From contig CP000781.1 of the NCBI GenBank assembly GCA_000017645.1, positions 3,707,501-3,771,500 of the forward strand: 64,000 nucleotides of DNA. Reading direction: 5' to 3'. This document shows, in pieces, positions 48,178-59,288 of the stretch. The number at the start of each line of letters is the position of its first letter. The first letter of the stretch is position 1. A program made the position numbers and the translations under genes. The stretch comes from Xanthobacter autotrophicus Py2. GTDB taxonomy: Bacteria > Pseudomonadota > Alphaproteobacteria > Rhizobiales > Xanthobacteraceae. Below the pieces are notes generated by a model. That model ran no database searches and was not told the DNA's origin. It saw nothing but the letters and a program-made list of their open reading frames with translations.

Positions 48178-49083
48178 CTAGATGCGCGCCCCGGTGGGTG
48201 TTTCTGCGGGCAATGCCTCGAAGGCCTGCAGGGCGAACAGCGCCTGCGGATTGTCGACCAGCGCGCGGGTGCGGGCGGCCTCGTCCGGCAGCCAGCCGAG
48301 GATGGTTTCGGCGAGCACGGCATCGTCGGGATAGTCGGCGGTGGCCTTCACCATGTTGTGGGGCCAGTTGGTGCCCCACACGATGCGCTCCGGTGCGTAG
48401 GCCGAGATGACGCCGGCGACCGCCGCGACATCCTCGAACAGGGGCGCGCCACTGGTGGAGGATTCATAACAGCCGGCGAACTTGAAGTAGGCGCGCCCGG
48501 TGTCGAGCAGGCGCTTTACGGCGTCCACCTCGGGGCCGTCGGGGCGGATGCCGCCGAAGAACTTGCCGTGGTGGTCGAGCACCCAGCGCGATTTCAGCGC
48601 CATCAGGCGCGGCAGGTGATCGAGGATGCGGCTGCCGTCGAACTGGACCGCCAGCATCCAGCCCATGGATGCGACGCGCGCATCCACCGCCTCCAGCGCC
48701 TCGAGGCCGACCGCACCGCCCGGCAGGTCCATGATACGGGCGCCCACGATGCCGGCGTCGGCGAGCCGCTGCAGTTCGGCATCGGCCGTGTCGTCGTCGA
48801 TGACCGCGACGCCGCGCGCACAGGCGCCCATCTCGGCGAGGCAGGCGATCAGGTTGCCATTGTCGCGCTGGTGGGCGTTGCCCTGGGTGATGATGACCCG
48901 GTCGATGCCGAGCCACGCCATCACCTGGCGATACTGCGCCGAGTCGGGCAGGGCGCCCGCCGGCAGGCCGGGGCCGCCGGGCAGCGCGGGGAAGCCCGGC
49001 AGATACATGTGCATCTGCGTGTCCACCGCACCCGGCGGGAAGGGGGGAACGGGCGGGCGGCCCGACAGCTTGCGCTCCAGCAT
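48178..49083 (-). CDS. gli: D-galactarolactone isomerase (amidohydrolase superfamily)
   Basis: This 301-residue TIM-barrel protein of the amidohydrolase family has the QMHMYLPG metal-site region, ITQGNAHQRDNGN, GARIMDLPGGAV, WVLDHHGKFF and VWGTNWPHN. These match the galactaro-delta-lactone isomerase described in Agrobacterium, which interconverts galactaro-1,5-lactone and 1,4-lactone without hydrolysis. It follows gci by 1 bp, as in the Agrobacterium cluster. The ATG at 49083 gives the family length. Confidence 0.88.
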   Translation of the reverse strand: MLERKLSGRPPVPPFPPGAVDTQMHMYLPGFPALPGGPGLPAGALPDSAQYRQVMAWLGIDRVIITQGNAHQRDNGNLIACLAEMGACARGVAVIDDDTADAELQRLADAGIVGARIMDLPGGAVGLEALEAVDARVASMGWMLAVQFDGSRILDHLPRLMALKSRWVLDHHGKFFGGIRPDGPEVDAVKRLLDTGRAYFKFAGCYESSTSGAPLFEDVAAVAGVISAYAPERIVWGTNWPHNMVKATADYPDDAVLAETILGWLPDEAARTRALVDNPQALFALQAFEALPAETPTGARI

Positions 49084-49084
49084 G

Positions 49085-50221
49085 TCAGGCCTCCTTCGGA
49101 CGAAATTCGGCGAGCGCGTCGCGGTTGATCTCGATGCCGAGGCCAGGTCCATCCGGAATGGCGACGACGCCCTTCACATGCTCCAGCGGCGTCTTCACCA
49201 CCGCCTGGCGGAACGGATTGTGGGTGCGGTCAAATTCGAGAATGGGCTCGATGGGGCGGGTGCGCACCGGGTTCGGCACCATGGCGGCCATGAATTGCAG
49301 GGCGGCCGCGATCTGCACCGCCGTGCCCCACACGTGCGGCACCACACGCACCCCGTGGAGCGCGGCAAGGTCGGCCACGCGCTTGGCCTCGGTGAAGCCG
49401 CCCACACCGCACAGGTCCGGCTGGATGATGTCCACGGCCCGGGTCTCGATGGGCTCGCGCATGCCCCAGCGGGTGTGCCAGGTTTCGCCACCGGCCACGG
49501 GGATGGGCTGGCCGGCCTTCACCGCCCGGTAGGCGGCAAGCTGCTCGGGAACCACCGGCTCCTCGAACCAGTCGACGCCATACTCAACCGCCCGATTGCC
49601 GAACTGTATGGCTTCCAACGCGTCATAGCCGTGGTTGGCATCCACCATCAGGCGCATGTCCGGGCCGACGGCCTCGCGCACGGCCTTGAGCACCTTCAGG
49701 TCGGCGTCCACGCCGAAGCCGATCTTGATCTTCGCGGCGTGGAAGCCGGCGGCGGCATGGGTTGCCATCTCGGTGGCATTGTCGGCGACGCGGTCGACCC
49801 CGTCCCGCACGAAGCTGCCGGTGGCGTAGGCGCGCACGCTCTCGCGGAAGCGGCCGCCCAGGAGCGTGGCCACCGACACGCCGAAATGCTTGCCCTTGAT
49901 GTCCCACAGCGCGATATCGATGCCGGACAGCGCAGTGACGGTGAGGCCGCGCTGGCCCTGATCGCGCAGGGCGTTGTAGAGGGTCGCCCAGATCTTCTCG
50001 GTTTCCAGCGGATCGGCGCCGATGAGCCAGTTGGCATAGGCCGCCACCACCGCCGCATTGGGCCGCGCCGGGCCGAGGCACTCGCCCCAGCCCGTGGTGC
50101 CATCGTCGCACACGATCTCGACCAGCACATGGGTGCGACGGTCGAAGCGCATGGATGCGCTCTCGAACGGCACGTCGAGCCGATGGTCGAGAAGGTGGGT
50201 GTGGACCGCCGCGATCTTCAT
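49085..50221 (-). CDS. gci: D-galactarolactone cycloisomerase (enolase superfamily)
   Basis: This 378-residue mandelate-racemase-type enzyme opens galactarolactone to 3-deoxy-2-keto-hexarate. It has FESASMRFDRR and WGECLGPARPNAA in the capping domain. The barrel motifs are KIKIGFG (catalytic Lys), MLVDANHG-type metal Asp, FEEPVVPE and GGETWH, and VPHVWGT supplies the catalytic His. The length equals that of the Agrobacterium enzyme. The ATG at 50221 is chosen for that reason; a GTG at 50254 overlapping the kdgD stop would add 11 residues. Confidence 0.92.
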   Translation of the reverse strand: MKIAAVHTHLLDHRLDVPFESASMRFDRRTHVLVEIVCDDGTTGWGECLGPARPNAAVVAAYANWLIGADPLETEKIWATLYNALRDQGQRGLTVTALSGIDIALWDIKGKHFGVSVATLLGGRFRESVRAYATGSFVRDGVDRVADNATEMATHAAAGFHAAKIKIGFGVDADLKVLKAVREAVGPDMRLMVDANHGYDALEAIQFGNRAVEYGVDWFEEPVVPEQLAAYRAVKAGQPIPVAGGETWHTRWGMREPIETRAVDIIQPDLCGVGGFTEAKRVADLAALHGVRVVPHVWGTAVQIAAALQFMAAMVPNPVRTRPIEPILEFDRTHNPFRQAVVKTPLEHVKGVVAIPDGPGLGIEINRDALAEFRPKEA

Positions 50222-50250
50222 GGGCGCCGCCTGTTCACCTTTTTCAGTGC

Positions 50251-52057
<1,807 letters not shown>

Positions 52058-52116
52058 CCGCTTCTCCCTTACTGATTCCGGCCTGCCGGTATGGCCCCGG
52101 CCATGGTGGCGAGTTC

Positions 52117-52128
52117 CATACATGTCTG
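52117..52128. promoter_or_regulatory. imperfect GntR operator near gntR
   Basis: CATACATGTCTG differs by one base from the perfect operators at 51193 and 52160. It lies 60 bp upstream of the gntR start and 43 bp from the second udh operator, so it may serve autoregulation or cooperative binding. Confidence 0.65.
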
Positions 52129-52145
52129 TCAAGTTTGGCCGAATA

Positions 52146-52173
52146 TTGACCGGAATGTCCATACATGTATGAT
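52146..52173 (+). promoter_or_regulatory. udh promoter with GntR operator
   Basis: TTGACC (52146-52151) and TATGAT (52168-52173) are 16 bp apart, a strong sigma-70 promoter. The palindrome CATACATGTATG (52160-52171) overlaps the spacer and -10. The layout matches the kdgD promoter, which supports one repressor controlling both sides of the cluster. Confidence 0.82.
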
Positions 52174-52228
52174 GACTTATCATTTTCCAGCCGGATGCGG
52201 GCGCGCAAGATCCAGCCAAGAGGTCCAA

Positions 52229-53029
52229 ATGCTGAAACGACTCCTGCTCACGGGCGCCGCCGGTGGGCTCGGGCGGGCCATCCGCCCGCACCTTGCGCGG
52301 TTTGCCGAGACCGTACGCGTCTCCGACATCGCCGACCTGGGCGCCGTGGCCCCCCATGAGGAGGCGGTGCGCTGCGATCTCTCCGACGCCGCGGCGGTGC
52401 GCGATCTGGTTGCGGGATGCGACGGCATCGTGCATCTGGGCGGCATCTCGGTGGAGGACAAATTCTCGAAGATCGTGGGCGCCAACATCGTCGGCCTCTA
52501 TAATCTCTACGAGGCGGCGCGGGCCGAGGGCCAGCCGCGCATCCTGTTTGCTTCCTCCAACCACACGATCGGCTTCTACCGGCAGGACGAGCACCTCGAT
52601 GCCGCCGCCCCGCTCCGGCCGGACGGGCTCTACGGCGTGTCCAAATGCTTCGGCGAGGCGCTGGCCCGCATGTATTTCGAGAAGTTCGGGCAGGAAACGG
52701 CGCTGGTGCGGATCGGCAGCTGCATGGAGAAGCCCACCAATTACCGCATGCTCTCCACCTGGATGTCGTATGAGGACTTCCTCGCCCTCATCGGCTGCAT
52801 CTTCCGCGCCCCCCGGCTCGGCTGCCCGGTGATCTGGGGCGTGTCCGACAATGACACCAGGTGGTGGGACAATAGCGCCGTCTCCTATCTCGGCTGGCGG
52901 CCGCGCGACAATGCCGAGCGCTTCCGCGCCGAGTTGGAGGCCAGCCTGCCACGGCCGGCACCCGATGCGCCCATGGCGCTCTATCAGGGTGGCCAGTTCA
53001 CCCAGGATCCGATTTTCGAGGAGAAGTGA
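52229..53029 (+). CDS. udh: NAD-dependent uronate dehydrogenase
   Basis: This 266-residue short-chain dehydrogenase oxidises galacturonate or glucuronate to the aldaro-1,5-lactone. It has TGAAGGLGRAI, the substrate region ASSNHTIGFY, the catalytic YGVSK pair, and RIGSCMEKPTNYRMLSTW, all characteristic of bacterial Udh. The length equals that of the Agrobacterium enzyme. The ATG at 52229 follows AAGAGG. It is the first enzyme of the pathway encoded around it. Confidence 0.94.
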   Translation: MLKRLLLTGAAGGLGRAIRPHLARFAETVRVSDIADLGAVAPHEEAVRCDLSDAAAVRDLVAGCDGIVHLGGISVEDKFSKIVGANIVGLYNLYEAARAEGQPRILFASSNHTIGFYRQDEHLDAAAPLRPDGLYGVSKCFGEALARMYFEKFGQETALVRIGSCMEKPTNYRMLSTWMSYEDFLALIGCIFRAPRLGCPVIWGVSDNDTRWWDNSAVSYLGWRPRDNAERFRAELEASLPRPAPDAPMALYQGGQFTQDPIFEEK

Positions 53030-53030
53030 G

Positions 53031-54557
53031 ATGGACGCGACCCCTGACGGCGGCCACCTGATCGCCGGGGCCTGGGTAGCCGGCGGCCCCACCTTCGAGA
53101 GCGCGCCGGCCACCGGCACGCCGCGCCGCTTCTTCTCGGCGACCGAAGTTGAGGTGGATGCGGCCGCACGCGCGGCGGAAGACGCCTTCGCCTCGTTTGG
53201 CTGGTCCAGCCGCAAGGCGCGGGCGGAGTTCCTCGACGCCATCGCCGCGCAGATGGAGGCGCGCGGCGCCGACATCACCGCCATCGCGCAGGAGGAGACC
53301 GGCCTGCCGGCGCCCCGCCTCGCCGGGGAACTGGCGCGCACCACCGGGCAATTGCGCCTGTTCGCCCGCCACATCCTTGCCGGCGCCTATCTGGACCGGC
53401 GCCACGACGTGGCCTTGCCGGACCGCCAGCCCCTGCCACGGCCGGACATTCGGCTGATGCAACGGCCCATCGGGCCGGTGGCGGTGTTCGGCGCCTCCAA
53501 CTTCCCGCTCGCCTTCTCTGTGGCTGGCGGCGACACCGCCTCTGCCCTCGCCGCCGGCTGCCCGGTGGTGGTGAAGGGCCATCCCGCCCATCCCGGCACC
53601 AGCCAGAAGGTGGCCGAGGCCATCGACGCAGCGCGCGCGGCGCTGGACCTTCATCCCGGCGTGTTCGCTCTGCTCCAGTCCTTCACGGTGGAGGGCGGCA
53701 CCGCGCTGGTGCGCCATCCGCTCATCAAGGCGGTGGGGTTCACCGGCAGTCTCGGCGCGGGGCGTGCCCTGTTCGACCTGTGCGCCGCCCGCCCGGAACC
53801 GATCCCCTTCTTCGGCGAGCTGGGCTCGGTCAATCCCATGTTCCTGCTGCCGGCGGCGTTGAAGGCGCGTAGCGGTACGCTCGGCGCCGGCTGGGCCGGG
53901 TCGCTCTCCATGGGCGTCGGCCAGTTTTGCACCAATCCCGGCATCGCCTTCGCCGTCGACGGGCCGGACACGGATGCCTTCCTTGCCGCGACTGAGGCGG
54001 GACTGGGACAGGTGGCGCCGCAGCCCATGCTGACCGATGGCATCGCCGCCGCCTTCCGCCGCGGGCGGGACCATGTGGCGCAAACGCCTGCCGTGCGATG
54101 CGCGTTGAAGGCAGACGCCGACGGCCGCAACGGCGCGCCGGCCCTGTTCGAGACCACGGGCGCCGCCTTCCGCGCCGATTCAAGCCTTGCTCACGAGGTG
54201 TTCGGGCCGCTCGGCATCCTGGTGCGGGTCGAGGATGAGGATGAGATGGTCGCGCTCGCGGCGGGGCTGGAAGGCCAACTCACAGCCACCCTCCAGATGG
54301 ATGCGGACGACACGCCACTGGCCAAGCGGCTGATGCCGATCCTCGAGCGCAAGGCAGGCCGGGTGCTGGCCAATGGCTTTCCCACCGGCGTCGAGGTCTG
54401 CGATGCCATGGTGCATGGCGGGCCTTATCCCGCCTCCACCAATTTCGGCGCCACCTCGGTGGGGACGATGGCCATCCGCCGCTTCCTGCGACCGGTGAGC
54501 TACCAGAACCTGCCCGACGCGCTGTTGCCGGCGGACCTGCTGGAAGGCGGGGCCTGA
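53031..54557 (+). CDS. aldehyde dehydrogenase, probable 2,5-dioxovalerate (ketoglutarate semialdehyde) dehydrogenase
   Basis: This 508-residue NAD(P)-dependent aldehyde dehydrogenase starts one base after the udh stop. It has VFGASNFPLAFSVAGGDTASAL, GFTGSLGAGRAL, the catalytic Glu in FFGELGSVNP, and the catalytic Cys in GVGQFCTNPG. These are typical of the KGSADH group that oxidises 2-oxoglutarate semialdehyde to 2-oxoglutarate. Its place next to udh and kdgD makes that substrate very likely. Confidence 0.9.
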   Translation: MDATPDGGHLIAGAWVAGGPTFESAPATGTPRRFFSATEVEVDAAARAAEDAFASFGWSSRKARAEFLDAIAAQMEARGADITAIAQEETGLPAPRLAGELARTTGQLRLFARHILAGAYLDRRHDVALPDRQPLPRPDIRLMQRPIGPVAVFGASNFPLAFSVAGGDTASALAAGCPVVVKGHPAHPGTSQKVAEAIDAARAALDLHPGVFALLQSFTVEGGTALVRHPLIKAVGFTGSLGAGRALFDLCAARPEPIPFFGELGSVNPMFLLPAALKARSGTLGAGWAGSLSMGVGQFCTNPGIAFAVDGPDTDAFLAATEAGLGQVAPQPMLTDGIAAAFRRGRDHVAQTPAVRCALKADADGRNGAPALFETTGAAFRADSSLAHEVFGPLGILVRVEDEDEMVALAAGLEGQLTATLQMDADDTPLAKRLMPILERKAGRVLANGFPTGVEVCDAMVHGGPYPASTNFGATSVGTMAIRRFLRPVSYQNLPDALLPADLLEGGA

Positions 54558-54576
54558 GCGGCCCCGTCTCGAAGGT

Positions 54577-55065
54577 TCAGAGCACCACGGTGAACGGGGT
54601 GATGTCGGCGAAGTCCTCGTCGTCCGGGCCGAAGTCGCGCCACATGAAGATGGCGAACGGGGCAGGGGCCTCCAGCACCGTGAGCGGGGCGTGCCACACG
54701 CCGCTCTTCAGGGTGATGCCCTGCCCAGGGCCGGGCAGGAAGGCGACGGCGGCCGCGAGGTCGGGCGATCCGTCGGGCGCATCCGGCGCCACCACCACCA
54801 GCCATGGGGTGGGCGCCATGGGCACGAAGCTCTGCGACGTGAGCCGGTGCCGCTCGATAATGGTGACCGGCACCGGCCGCGCCGGGCTGGGGGCCGCGAG
54901 GATGAGGGAGAGGCTCGCCGGCGTCTGCGGCTTCAGGCTCGCCAGCGCGCCGTCGAAATAGGTGCGCGTCCCCACCTCCTGCGGCACACGCAGCACGTCG
55001 CCGAAGGGCGCGAAACTCTCCGCCGTCAGCGGGCGGGCGCGGAGGAGGGAGGGGGCACAGCTCAC
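54577..55065 (-). CDS. allA: ureidoglycolate lyase
   Basis: This protein of about 162 residues has the cupin-like AllA fold. Family features are FAPFGDVL near the start, YFDGALASL, TIIERHRLTSQSFVPM, GVWHAPLTVL and DFADI near the end. It splits ureidoglycolate to glyoxylate and urea in allantoin breakdown. The GTG at 55065 lies just after the upstream gene's stop and has GAGG nine bases before it. It ends the sigma-54-linked operon. Confidence 0.85.
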   Translation of the reverse strand: MSCAPSLLRARPLTAESFAPFGDVLRVPQEVGTRTYFDGALASLKPQTPASLSLILAAPSPARPVPVTIIERHRLTSQSFVPMAPTPWLVVVAPDAPDGSPDLAAAVAFLPGPGQGITLKSGVWHAPLTVLEAPAPFAIFMWRDFGPDDEDFADITPFTVVL

Positions 55066-55075
55066 GGCGCGCGCC

Positions 55076-56344
55076 TCATGCTTTGGCGGCATCGCCGGCC
55101 AGCGCCAGCACGGCATGGAGCAGCACGTTGGCGCCCGCCGCGCAGTCGTCCTTGGTGGCGGATTCCAGCTCGTTGTGGCTCACGCCGTCCTTGCAGGGCA
55201 CGAAGATCATGCCCGTGGGCACGATAGTGGCGAGGTGGAAGGAATCATGCCCCGCGCCAGAGACCATGGGCCGGTGGCTGAGGCCCAGCTTCTGCGCCGC
55301 GGCGGCCACCGCGCCCGTCACCTTCGGATCGAAATGGGTGGGCTCCTTGCGCCAGATGGTGTCGAGCTGAACGCTCACCTTCCGCTTGTCGGCGATGCGC
55401 GCCACCGCCGCCTGAAGGCCCTTGTCCAAGGCTTCGAGGATGCCGGCGTCCGGCGTGCGGAATTCGGTGGCGAAGGTGATTTCGCCGGGGATCACGTTGC
55501 GCGACTGCCGGGCGATGGTGATGTCAGCCACCGTGCCCACCGCATTCGGACCCAGATCCACCGCCAGTTTTTCCACCGCCAGCACGATCTCGGACAGGGT
55601 GGCGAGGGCATCCTTGCGCAGGTGCATGGGGGTGGAGCCCGCATGGCTCTCGAAGCCGGTGACACGCCCGTTGTACCAGATGATGCCCTGGCCGTGCTCC
55701 ACCACGCCGATGGTGAGGTTCTCCGCCTCCAGGATCGGCCCCTGCTCGATATGCAGCTCCAGGAAGCCACTGAATTTCTGGGTGCCCAGCGGCACCTCGC
55801 CGCGATAGCCGATGGCGTCGAGGGCCTCGCCCACGCTCACGCCCTCCGCATCGGTGCGGGCGAGGATTTCGGCCAGCGGCAGGTCGGCCACATGGCCGGC
55901 CGAGCCCATCATGGCGGGAGCGAAGCGCGAGCCTTCCTCATTGGTCCAGTTGACGACGCACAAGGGCGTGTCGGTCTCGATGCCGGCGTCGTTCAGCGCG
56001 CGCACCACCTCGAGGGCGGCCAGCGTGCCGAGGATGCCGTCGAACTTGCCGCCGGTGGGCTGGGTGTCGAGATGAGAGCCGATGCCCAGCGGCGCCTTGC
56101 TGGCATCCCTGCCCGGCCGCAGGGCGAACATGTTGCCCAGTGCGTCCACGCTCACGGTGCAGCCGGCGGCCTCGCAGGCGGCGCGGAACCAGTCGCGCAC
56201 CTGGCGGTCTTCCTCGCTGAGGGTCAGGCGCTTGACGCCGCCCTTCGGCGTGCCGCCGAACTGGGCGGTTTCGAGGATGGTGCTCCAGAGGCGGTCGGCA
56301 TTGATCTGGAGATTGGACAGGGCAGGGGTCGACAGCGCGGTCAT
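55076..56344 (-). CDS. M20-family Zn-dependent ureido/carbamoyl amidohydrolase
   Basis: This 422-residue metallo-amidase has the metal-ligand motifs GSHLDTQPTGGKFDGILG, WTNEEGSRF, ELHIEQGP and GVSHNE. These place it with allantoate amidohydrolase, ureidoglycolate amidohydrolase and N-carbamoyl-L-amino-acid hydrolase. The neighbouring allA favours a ureide substrate, and the racemase homologue across the promoter leaves a hydantoin route open. The start overlaps the stop of the ABC ATPase (TGATG). Confidence 0.85.
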   Translation of the reverse strand: MTALSTPALSNLQINADRLWSTILETAQFGGTPKGGVKRLTLSEEDRQVRDWFRAACEAAGCTVSVDALGNMFALRPGRDASKAPLGIGSHLDTQPTGGKFDGILGTLAALEVVRALNDAGIETDTPLCVVNWTNEEGSRFAPAMMGSAGHVADLPLAEILARTDAEGVSVGEALDAIGYRGEVPLGTQKFSGFLELHIEQGPILEAENLTIGVVEHGQGIIWYNGRVTGFESHAGSTPMHLRKDALATLSEIVLAVEKLAVDLGPNAVGTVADITIARQSRNVIPGEITFATEFRTPDAGILEALDKGLQAAVARIADKRKVSVQLDTIWRKEPTHFDPKVTGAVAAAAQKLGLSHRPMVSGAGHDSFHLATIVPTGMIFVPCKDGVSHNELESATKDDCAAGANVLLHAVLALAGDAAKA

Positions 56345-57324
56345 CAGGTCACCGGAACGGGATTTTCAGCCAGCACGCACCTTACAGTCCGGCCGGGGGC
56401 AAGTTCCACGTCCGGAGGCAGGCGCTCGGTGCAACGCTGCTGTGCGTGGGCGCAGCGCGGGGCAAAGGAGCAGGCCGCGGGCGCCTTGTCGAGGGAGGGC
56501 GGAGTGCCGGGAATGGTCTGCAGCCGCGCGCCGCGCTTGGCACCGTGCACGGTGGAGGCCAGCAGCCCCTGGGGATAGGGATGGCGTGGCGTGCGCACGA
56601 TCTCGCCCAGCGTGCCGGTCTCCACGATCTGGCCGGCATACATCACCGCCACCTTGTCGCAGATCTCGATGGCGACACCGATGTCGTGAGTGACGAAGAT
56701 CACCGACATGCCCATCTCCCGCTGCAACTCGCGCAGCAGCAGCAGGATCTGGATCTGCACCGTGGCATCCAGCGCCGTGGTAGGCTCGTCGGCCAGCAGG
56801 ATCTTGGGTTTGCAGGCGAGCGCCAAAGCGATCATGGCGCGCTGGCGCATGCCGCCGCTCATTTCGTGGGGATAGGCATCCAGCCGGCGCTTGGCGGAGG
56901 GGATGCGCACCAGCTCCAGCATCTCCAGCGCCCGCGCCATGGCGGTGGCGTGGCTTGCGCCCTCGTGGCGCTTCACCGATTCCGCGATCTGGTGGCCGAT
57001 GGTGTAGACCGGGTCCAGCGCCAGCGCCGGCTCCTGGAAGATCATGGAGACGGTGCGCCCGCGGAAGGCGGAGAGGGTGGCATCGTCCATGGCCAGCACA
57101 TCCTGCCCGGCCACGGCGACACTGCCGCTGATGACGGTGCGCTTCTTGGGGAGCAGGCGCATGAGCGCGCGCATGGTCACGCTTTTGCCGGAGCCCGATT
57201 CGCCGAGCAGGCCCAGCACCTCGCCCTCGCCGAGGGAGAGCGAGACGCCGTTCACTGCATAGACCGTGCGCTCGCCGGTGAAGCGGATGGTGAGGTCGCG
57301 GATATCGACCAGGGGCGTTGTCAT
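56344..57324 (-). CDS. dipeptide-type ABC transporter ATP-binding protein (DppD/OppD)
   Basis: This 326-residue ATPase has Walker A GESGSGKS, signature [14 protein letters not shown] and Walker [13 protein letters not shown]. The C-terminal Cys-rich oligopeptide-transporter domain ([14 protein letters not shown]) is present. It powers import by the binding protein and permeases of the same operon. The ATG overlaps the upstream gene's stop (ATGA), so translation is coupled. Confidence 0.93.
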   Translation of the reverse strand: MTTPLVDIRDLTIRFTGERTVYAVNGVSLSLGEGEVLGLLGESGSGKSVTMRALMRLLPKKRTVISGSVAVAGQDVLAMDDATLSAFRGRTVSMIFQEPALALDPVYTIGHQIAESVKRHEGASHATAMARALEMLELVRIPSAKRRLDAYPHEMSGGMRQRAMIALALACKPKILLADEPTTALDATVQIQILLLLRELQREMGMSVIFVTHDIGVAIEICDKVAVMYAGQIVETGTLGEIVRTPRHPYPQGLLASTVHGAKRGARLQTIPGTPPSLDKAPAACSFAPRCAHAQQRCTERLPPDVELAPGRTVRCVLAENPVPVT

Positions 57325-58400
57325 GGCGTGGCTCCCGCGATGTCGCCGGCCTTGGGGGCGCGGCTGTGGCCGGAGCCGGGAATGACCATGTGGCAGGCGG
57401 CGGCATGAGCGCCGCCAGCCACTGGCGACAGGGCGGGGCAGACTTCGGCGCAGACCGGCTCGAAGAAGGCGCAGCGGGTGTGGAAGCGGCAGCCGGGCGG
57501 CGGGTCGATGGGGTTGGGCGGATCCCCGGTGATGGGCGGCTCCTGCGTGCGCTGGTCAGGATCGAGCGCCGGCATGGCGGCGAGCAGGGCGCGCGTATAG
57601 GGATGGGCCGGGCCGTCCCACACCTCGTCCACCGGTCCCAGCTCCACCACCTGGCCGAGATACATCACCAGCACCCGGTCGGAGATGTAGCGCACCACGT
57701 TGAGGTCGTGGCTGATGAACAGATAGGTGAGGCCGAACTCGCGCTTGAGGTCGGTGAGCAGGTTCAGCACCTGCGCCTCCACCGACTTGTCCAGCGCCGA
57801 GACGGCCTCGTCCAGGATCACGAGGCGGGGCTTCAGGGCGAGGGCTCGGGCGATGTTGACGCGCTGGCGCTGTCCGCCGGACACCTCGTGGGGATAGCGG
57901 TTGGCGAAGACTTCGGGGCGCAGGCCCACCTTGTCCATCAGCTCGCGGGCGAGCGACCGTGCCTCCTTGTCGGCGATGCCATGCACCTTGGGGCCGAAGG
58001 CGATGGACTCCTCGATGGTGAGGCGCGGGTTGAGGGAGGCGTAGCTGTCCTGGAACACCATCTGCATGCCGCGCCGGAAGTCGCGCATGCTCAGTGTCCC
58101 GCCCACGGTCTCCCCGTCGAACAGGATCTCGCCGGCGTTGCGGGACATGAGATGCATCAGCAGGCGCGCGGTGGTGGACTTGCCGCAGCCGCTCTCACCC
58201 ACGATGCCTACCGTCTCCCCCTTGGCGATGGAGAAGGACACGTCGTCCACCGCCCGCACCGTCTTCTTCTCGGCGAGGAAGCCGCCGCCCACCGGAAAGT
58301 GCTTGGTGAGGTTCTTCACGTCGAGCAGCGGCTGGGCCGGCCCGCCGATGTCCGCCAGGGGCTCCAGGATCGGCTCGGGGAGGGGCTCGATGAGGGTCAA
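57321..58400 (-). CDS. dipeptide-type ABC transporter ATP-binding protein (DppF/OppF)
   Basis: This 359-residue ATPase has Walker A GESGCGKSTTARLL, signature SGGQRQRVNIARAL and Walker B LVILDEAVSALD, with a Cys-containing C-terminal domain (CRFHTRCAFFEPVC). The start is taken as TTG at 58400, which overlaps the permease stop (TTGA) and precedes the domain by a sensible 27 residues. The frame stays open further upstream, but only as a shadow of the permease. Confidence 0.88.
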   Translation of the reverse strand: MTLIEPLPEPILEPLADIGGPAQPLLDVKNLTKHFPVGGGFLAEKKTVRAVDDVSFSIAKGETVGIVGESGCGKSTTARLLMHLMSRNAGEILFDGETVGGTLSMRDFRRGMQMVFQDSYASLNPRLTIEESIAFGPKVHGIADKEARSLARELMDKVGLRPEVFANRYPHEVSGGQRQRVNIARALALKPRLVILDEAVSALDKSVEAQVLNLLTDLKREFGLTYLFISHDLNVVRYISDRVLVMYLGQVVELGPVDEVWDGPAHPYTRALLAAMPALDPDQRTQEPPITGDPPNPIDPPPGCRFHTRCAFFEPVCAEVCPALSPVAGGAHAAACHMVIPGSGHSRAPKAGDIAGATP

Positions 58401-59284
58401 TTGCGGATGTCCATGGCGCTGCGCAGCCCGTCGCTGAGCATGTTGAAGCAGATGGAGACGGCGAAGATCATCACCCCCGGCAGGGCGGCCACGCCCGGGT
58501 TGACGTAGATGGCGGTGCGCAGGGTGTTCAGCATCAGGCCCCATTCCGGCTCCGGCGGCTTGGTGCCGAGGCCGAGGAAGGACAGGCCCGAGGCCAGGAT
58601 CATGGATACCGAGATCAGCCCCGTCGCATAGACGAAGATCGGACCGAGCACGTTGCCCAGCATGTGCACCCGCATGATGGTGATGGCCCCGGCCCCGGAG
58701 GCCCGCGCCGCATCCACGAAGTCGAGGTTGCGCACCGAGGTGGTCACGCTCTCCGCCACGCGGGTGATCTGCGGCACGAACACGATGGTGAGCGAGACGA
58801 TGGAATTGACAATGCCCGCCCCCAGCACCCCGGAGATGGCGATGGCCAGCAGCACCGAGGGGAAGGCGTAGAACACGTCGATGGTGCGCATGATGATGGT
58901 GTTCACCGCCCCGCCCAGATAGCCGGCGAGCAGGCCGAGGCTGGTGCCGATGCCGAAGGCGAGCACCACCGGCAGGATGCCGATGAGCAGCGAGAGGCGC
59001 CCGCCATAGATGAGACGGGAGAGCATGTCGCGGCCCAGCTCGTCGGTGCCGAGCAGATAGCCCGGCGTGCCGATGTGGCGGAGGCGGCGGACCATGGAGC
59101 CCTGGTAGGGATCGGCAAGGCCGAGCCAGGGGGCGAAGATGGCGGCGAGCACGATGGCGAGCAGCACCGCCGCGCACACCATGCTCACCTTGTCGCGGGA
59201 AAAGCGGCGGCCCACGGTGGCCCAATAGCCGCGGGCCTTCTGCACCGGGGCGGCCTGGAGGGCGGCGTCGGATGTGGCGCTCAT
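58397..59284 (-). CDS. dipeptide-type ABC transporter permease (DppC type)
   Basis: This 295-residue inner-membrane protein has an N-terminal OppC-type extension (YWATVGRRFSRDKVSM), six hydrophobic segments, and the cytoplasmic EAA-like loop (VTTSVRNLDFVDAARASGAG) that docks the ATPases. It pairs with the DppB-type permease encoded 4 bp upstream. Confidence 0.93.
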   Translation of the reverse strand: MSATSDAALQAAPVQKARGYWATVGRRFSRDKVSMVCAAVLLAIVLAAIFAPWLGLADPYQGSMVRRLRHIGTPGYLLGTDELGRDMLSRLIYGGRLSLLIGILPVVLAFGIGTSLGLLAGYLGGAVNTIIMRTIDVFYAFPSVLLAIAISGVLGAGIVNSIVSLTIVFVPQITRVAESVTTSVRNLDFVDAARASGAGAITIMRVHMLGNVLGPIFVYATGLISVSMILASGLSFLGLGTKPPEPEWGLMLNTLRTAIYVNPGVAALPGVMIFAVSICFNMLSDGLRSAMDIRN

Positions 59285-59288
59285 GTCC

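Noticed and set aside
52058..53374. Upstream extension of the uronate gntR frame to over 700 codons
   Set aside because: The extension is antisense to udh and the aldehyde dehydrogenase. A GTG at 52057 with GGGAGAA gives a normal GntR length.
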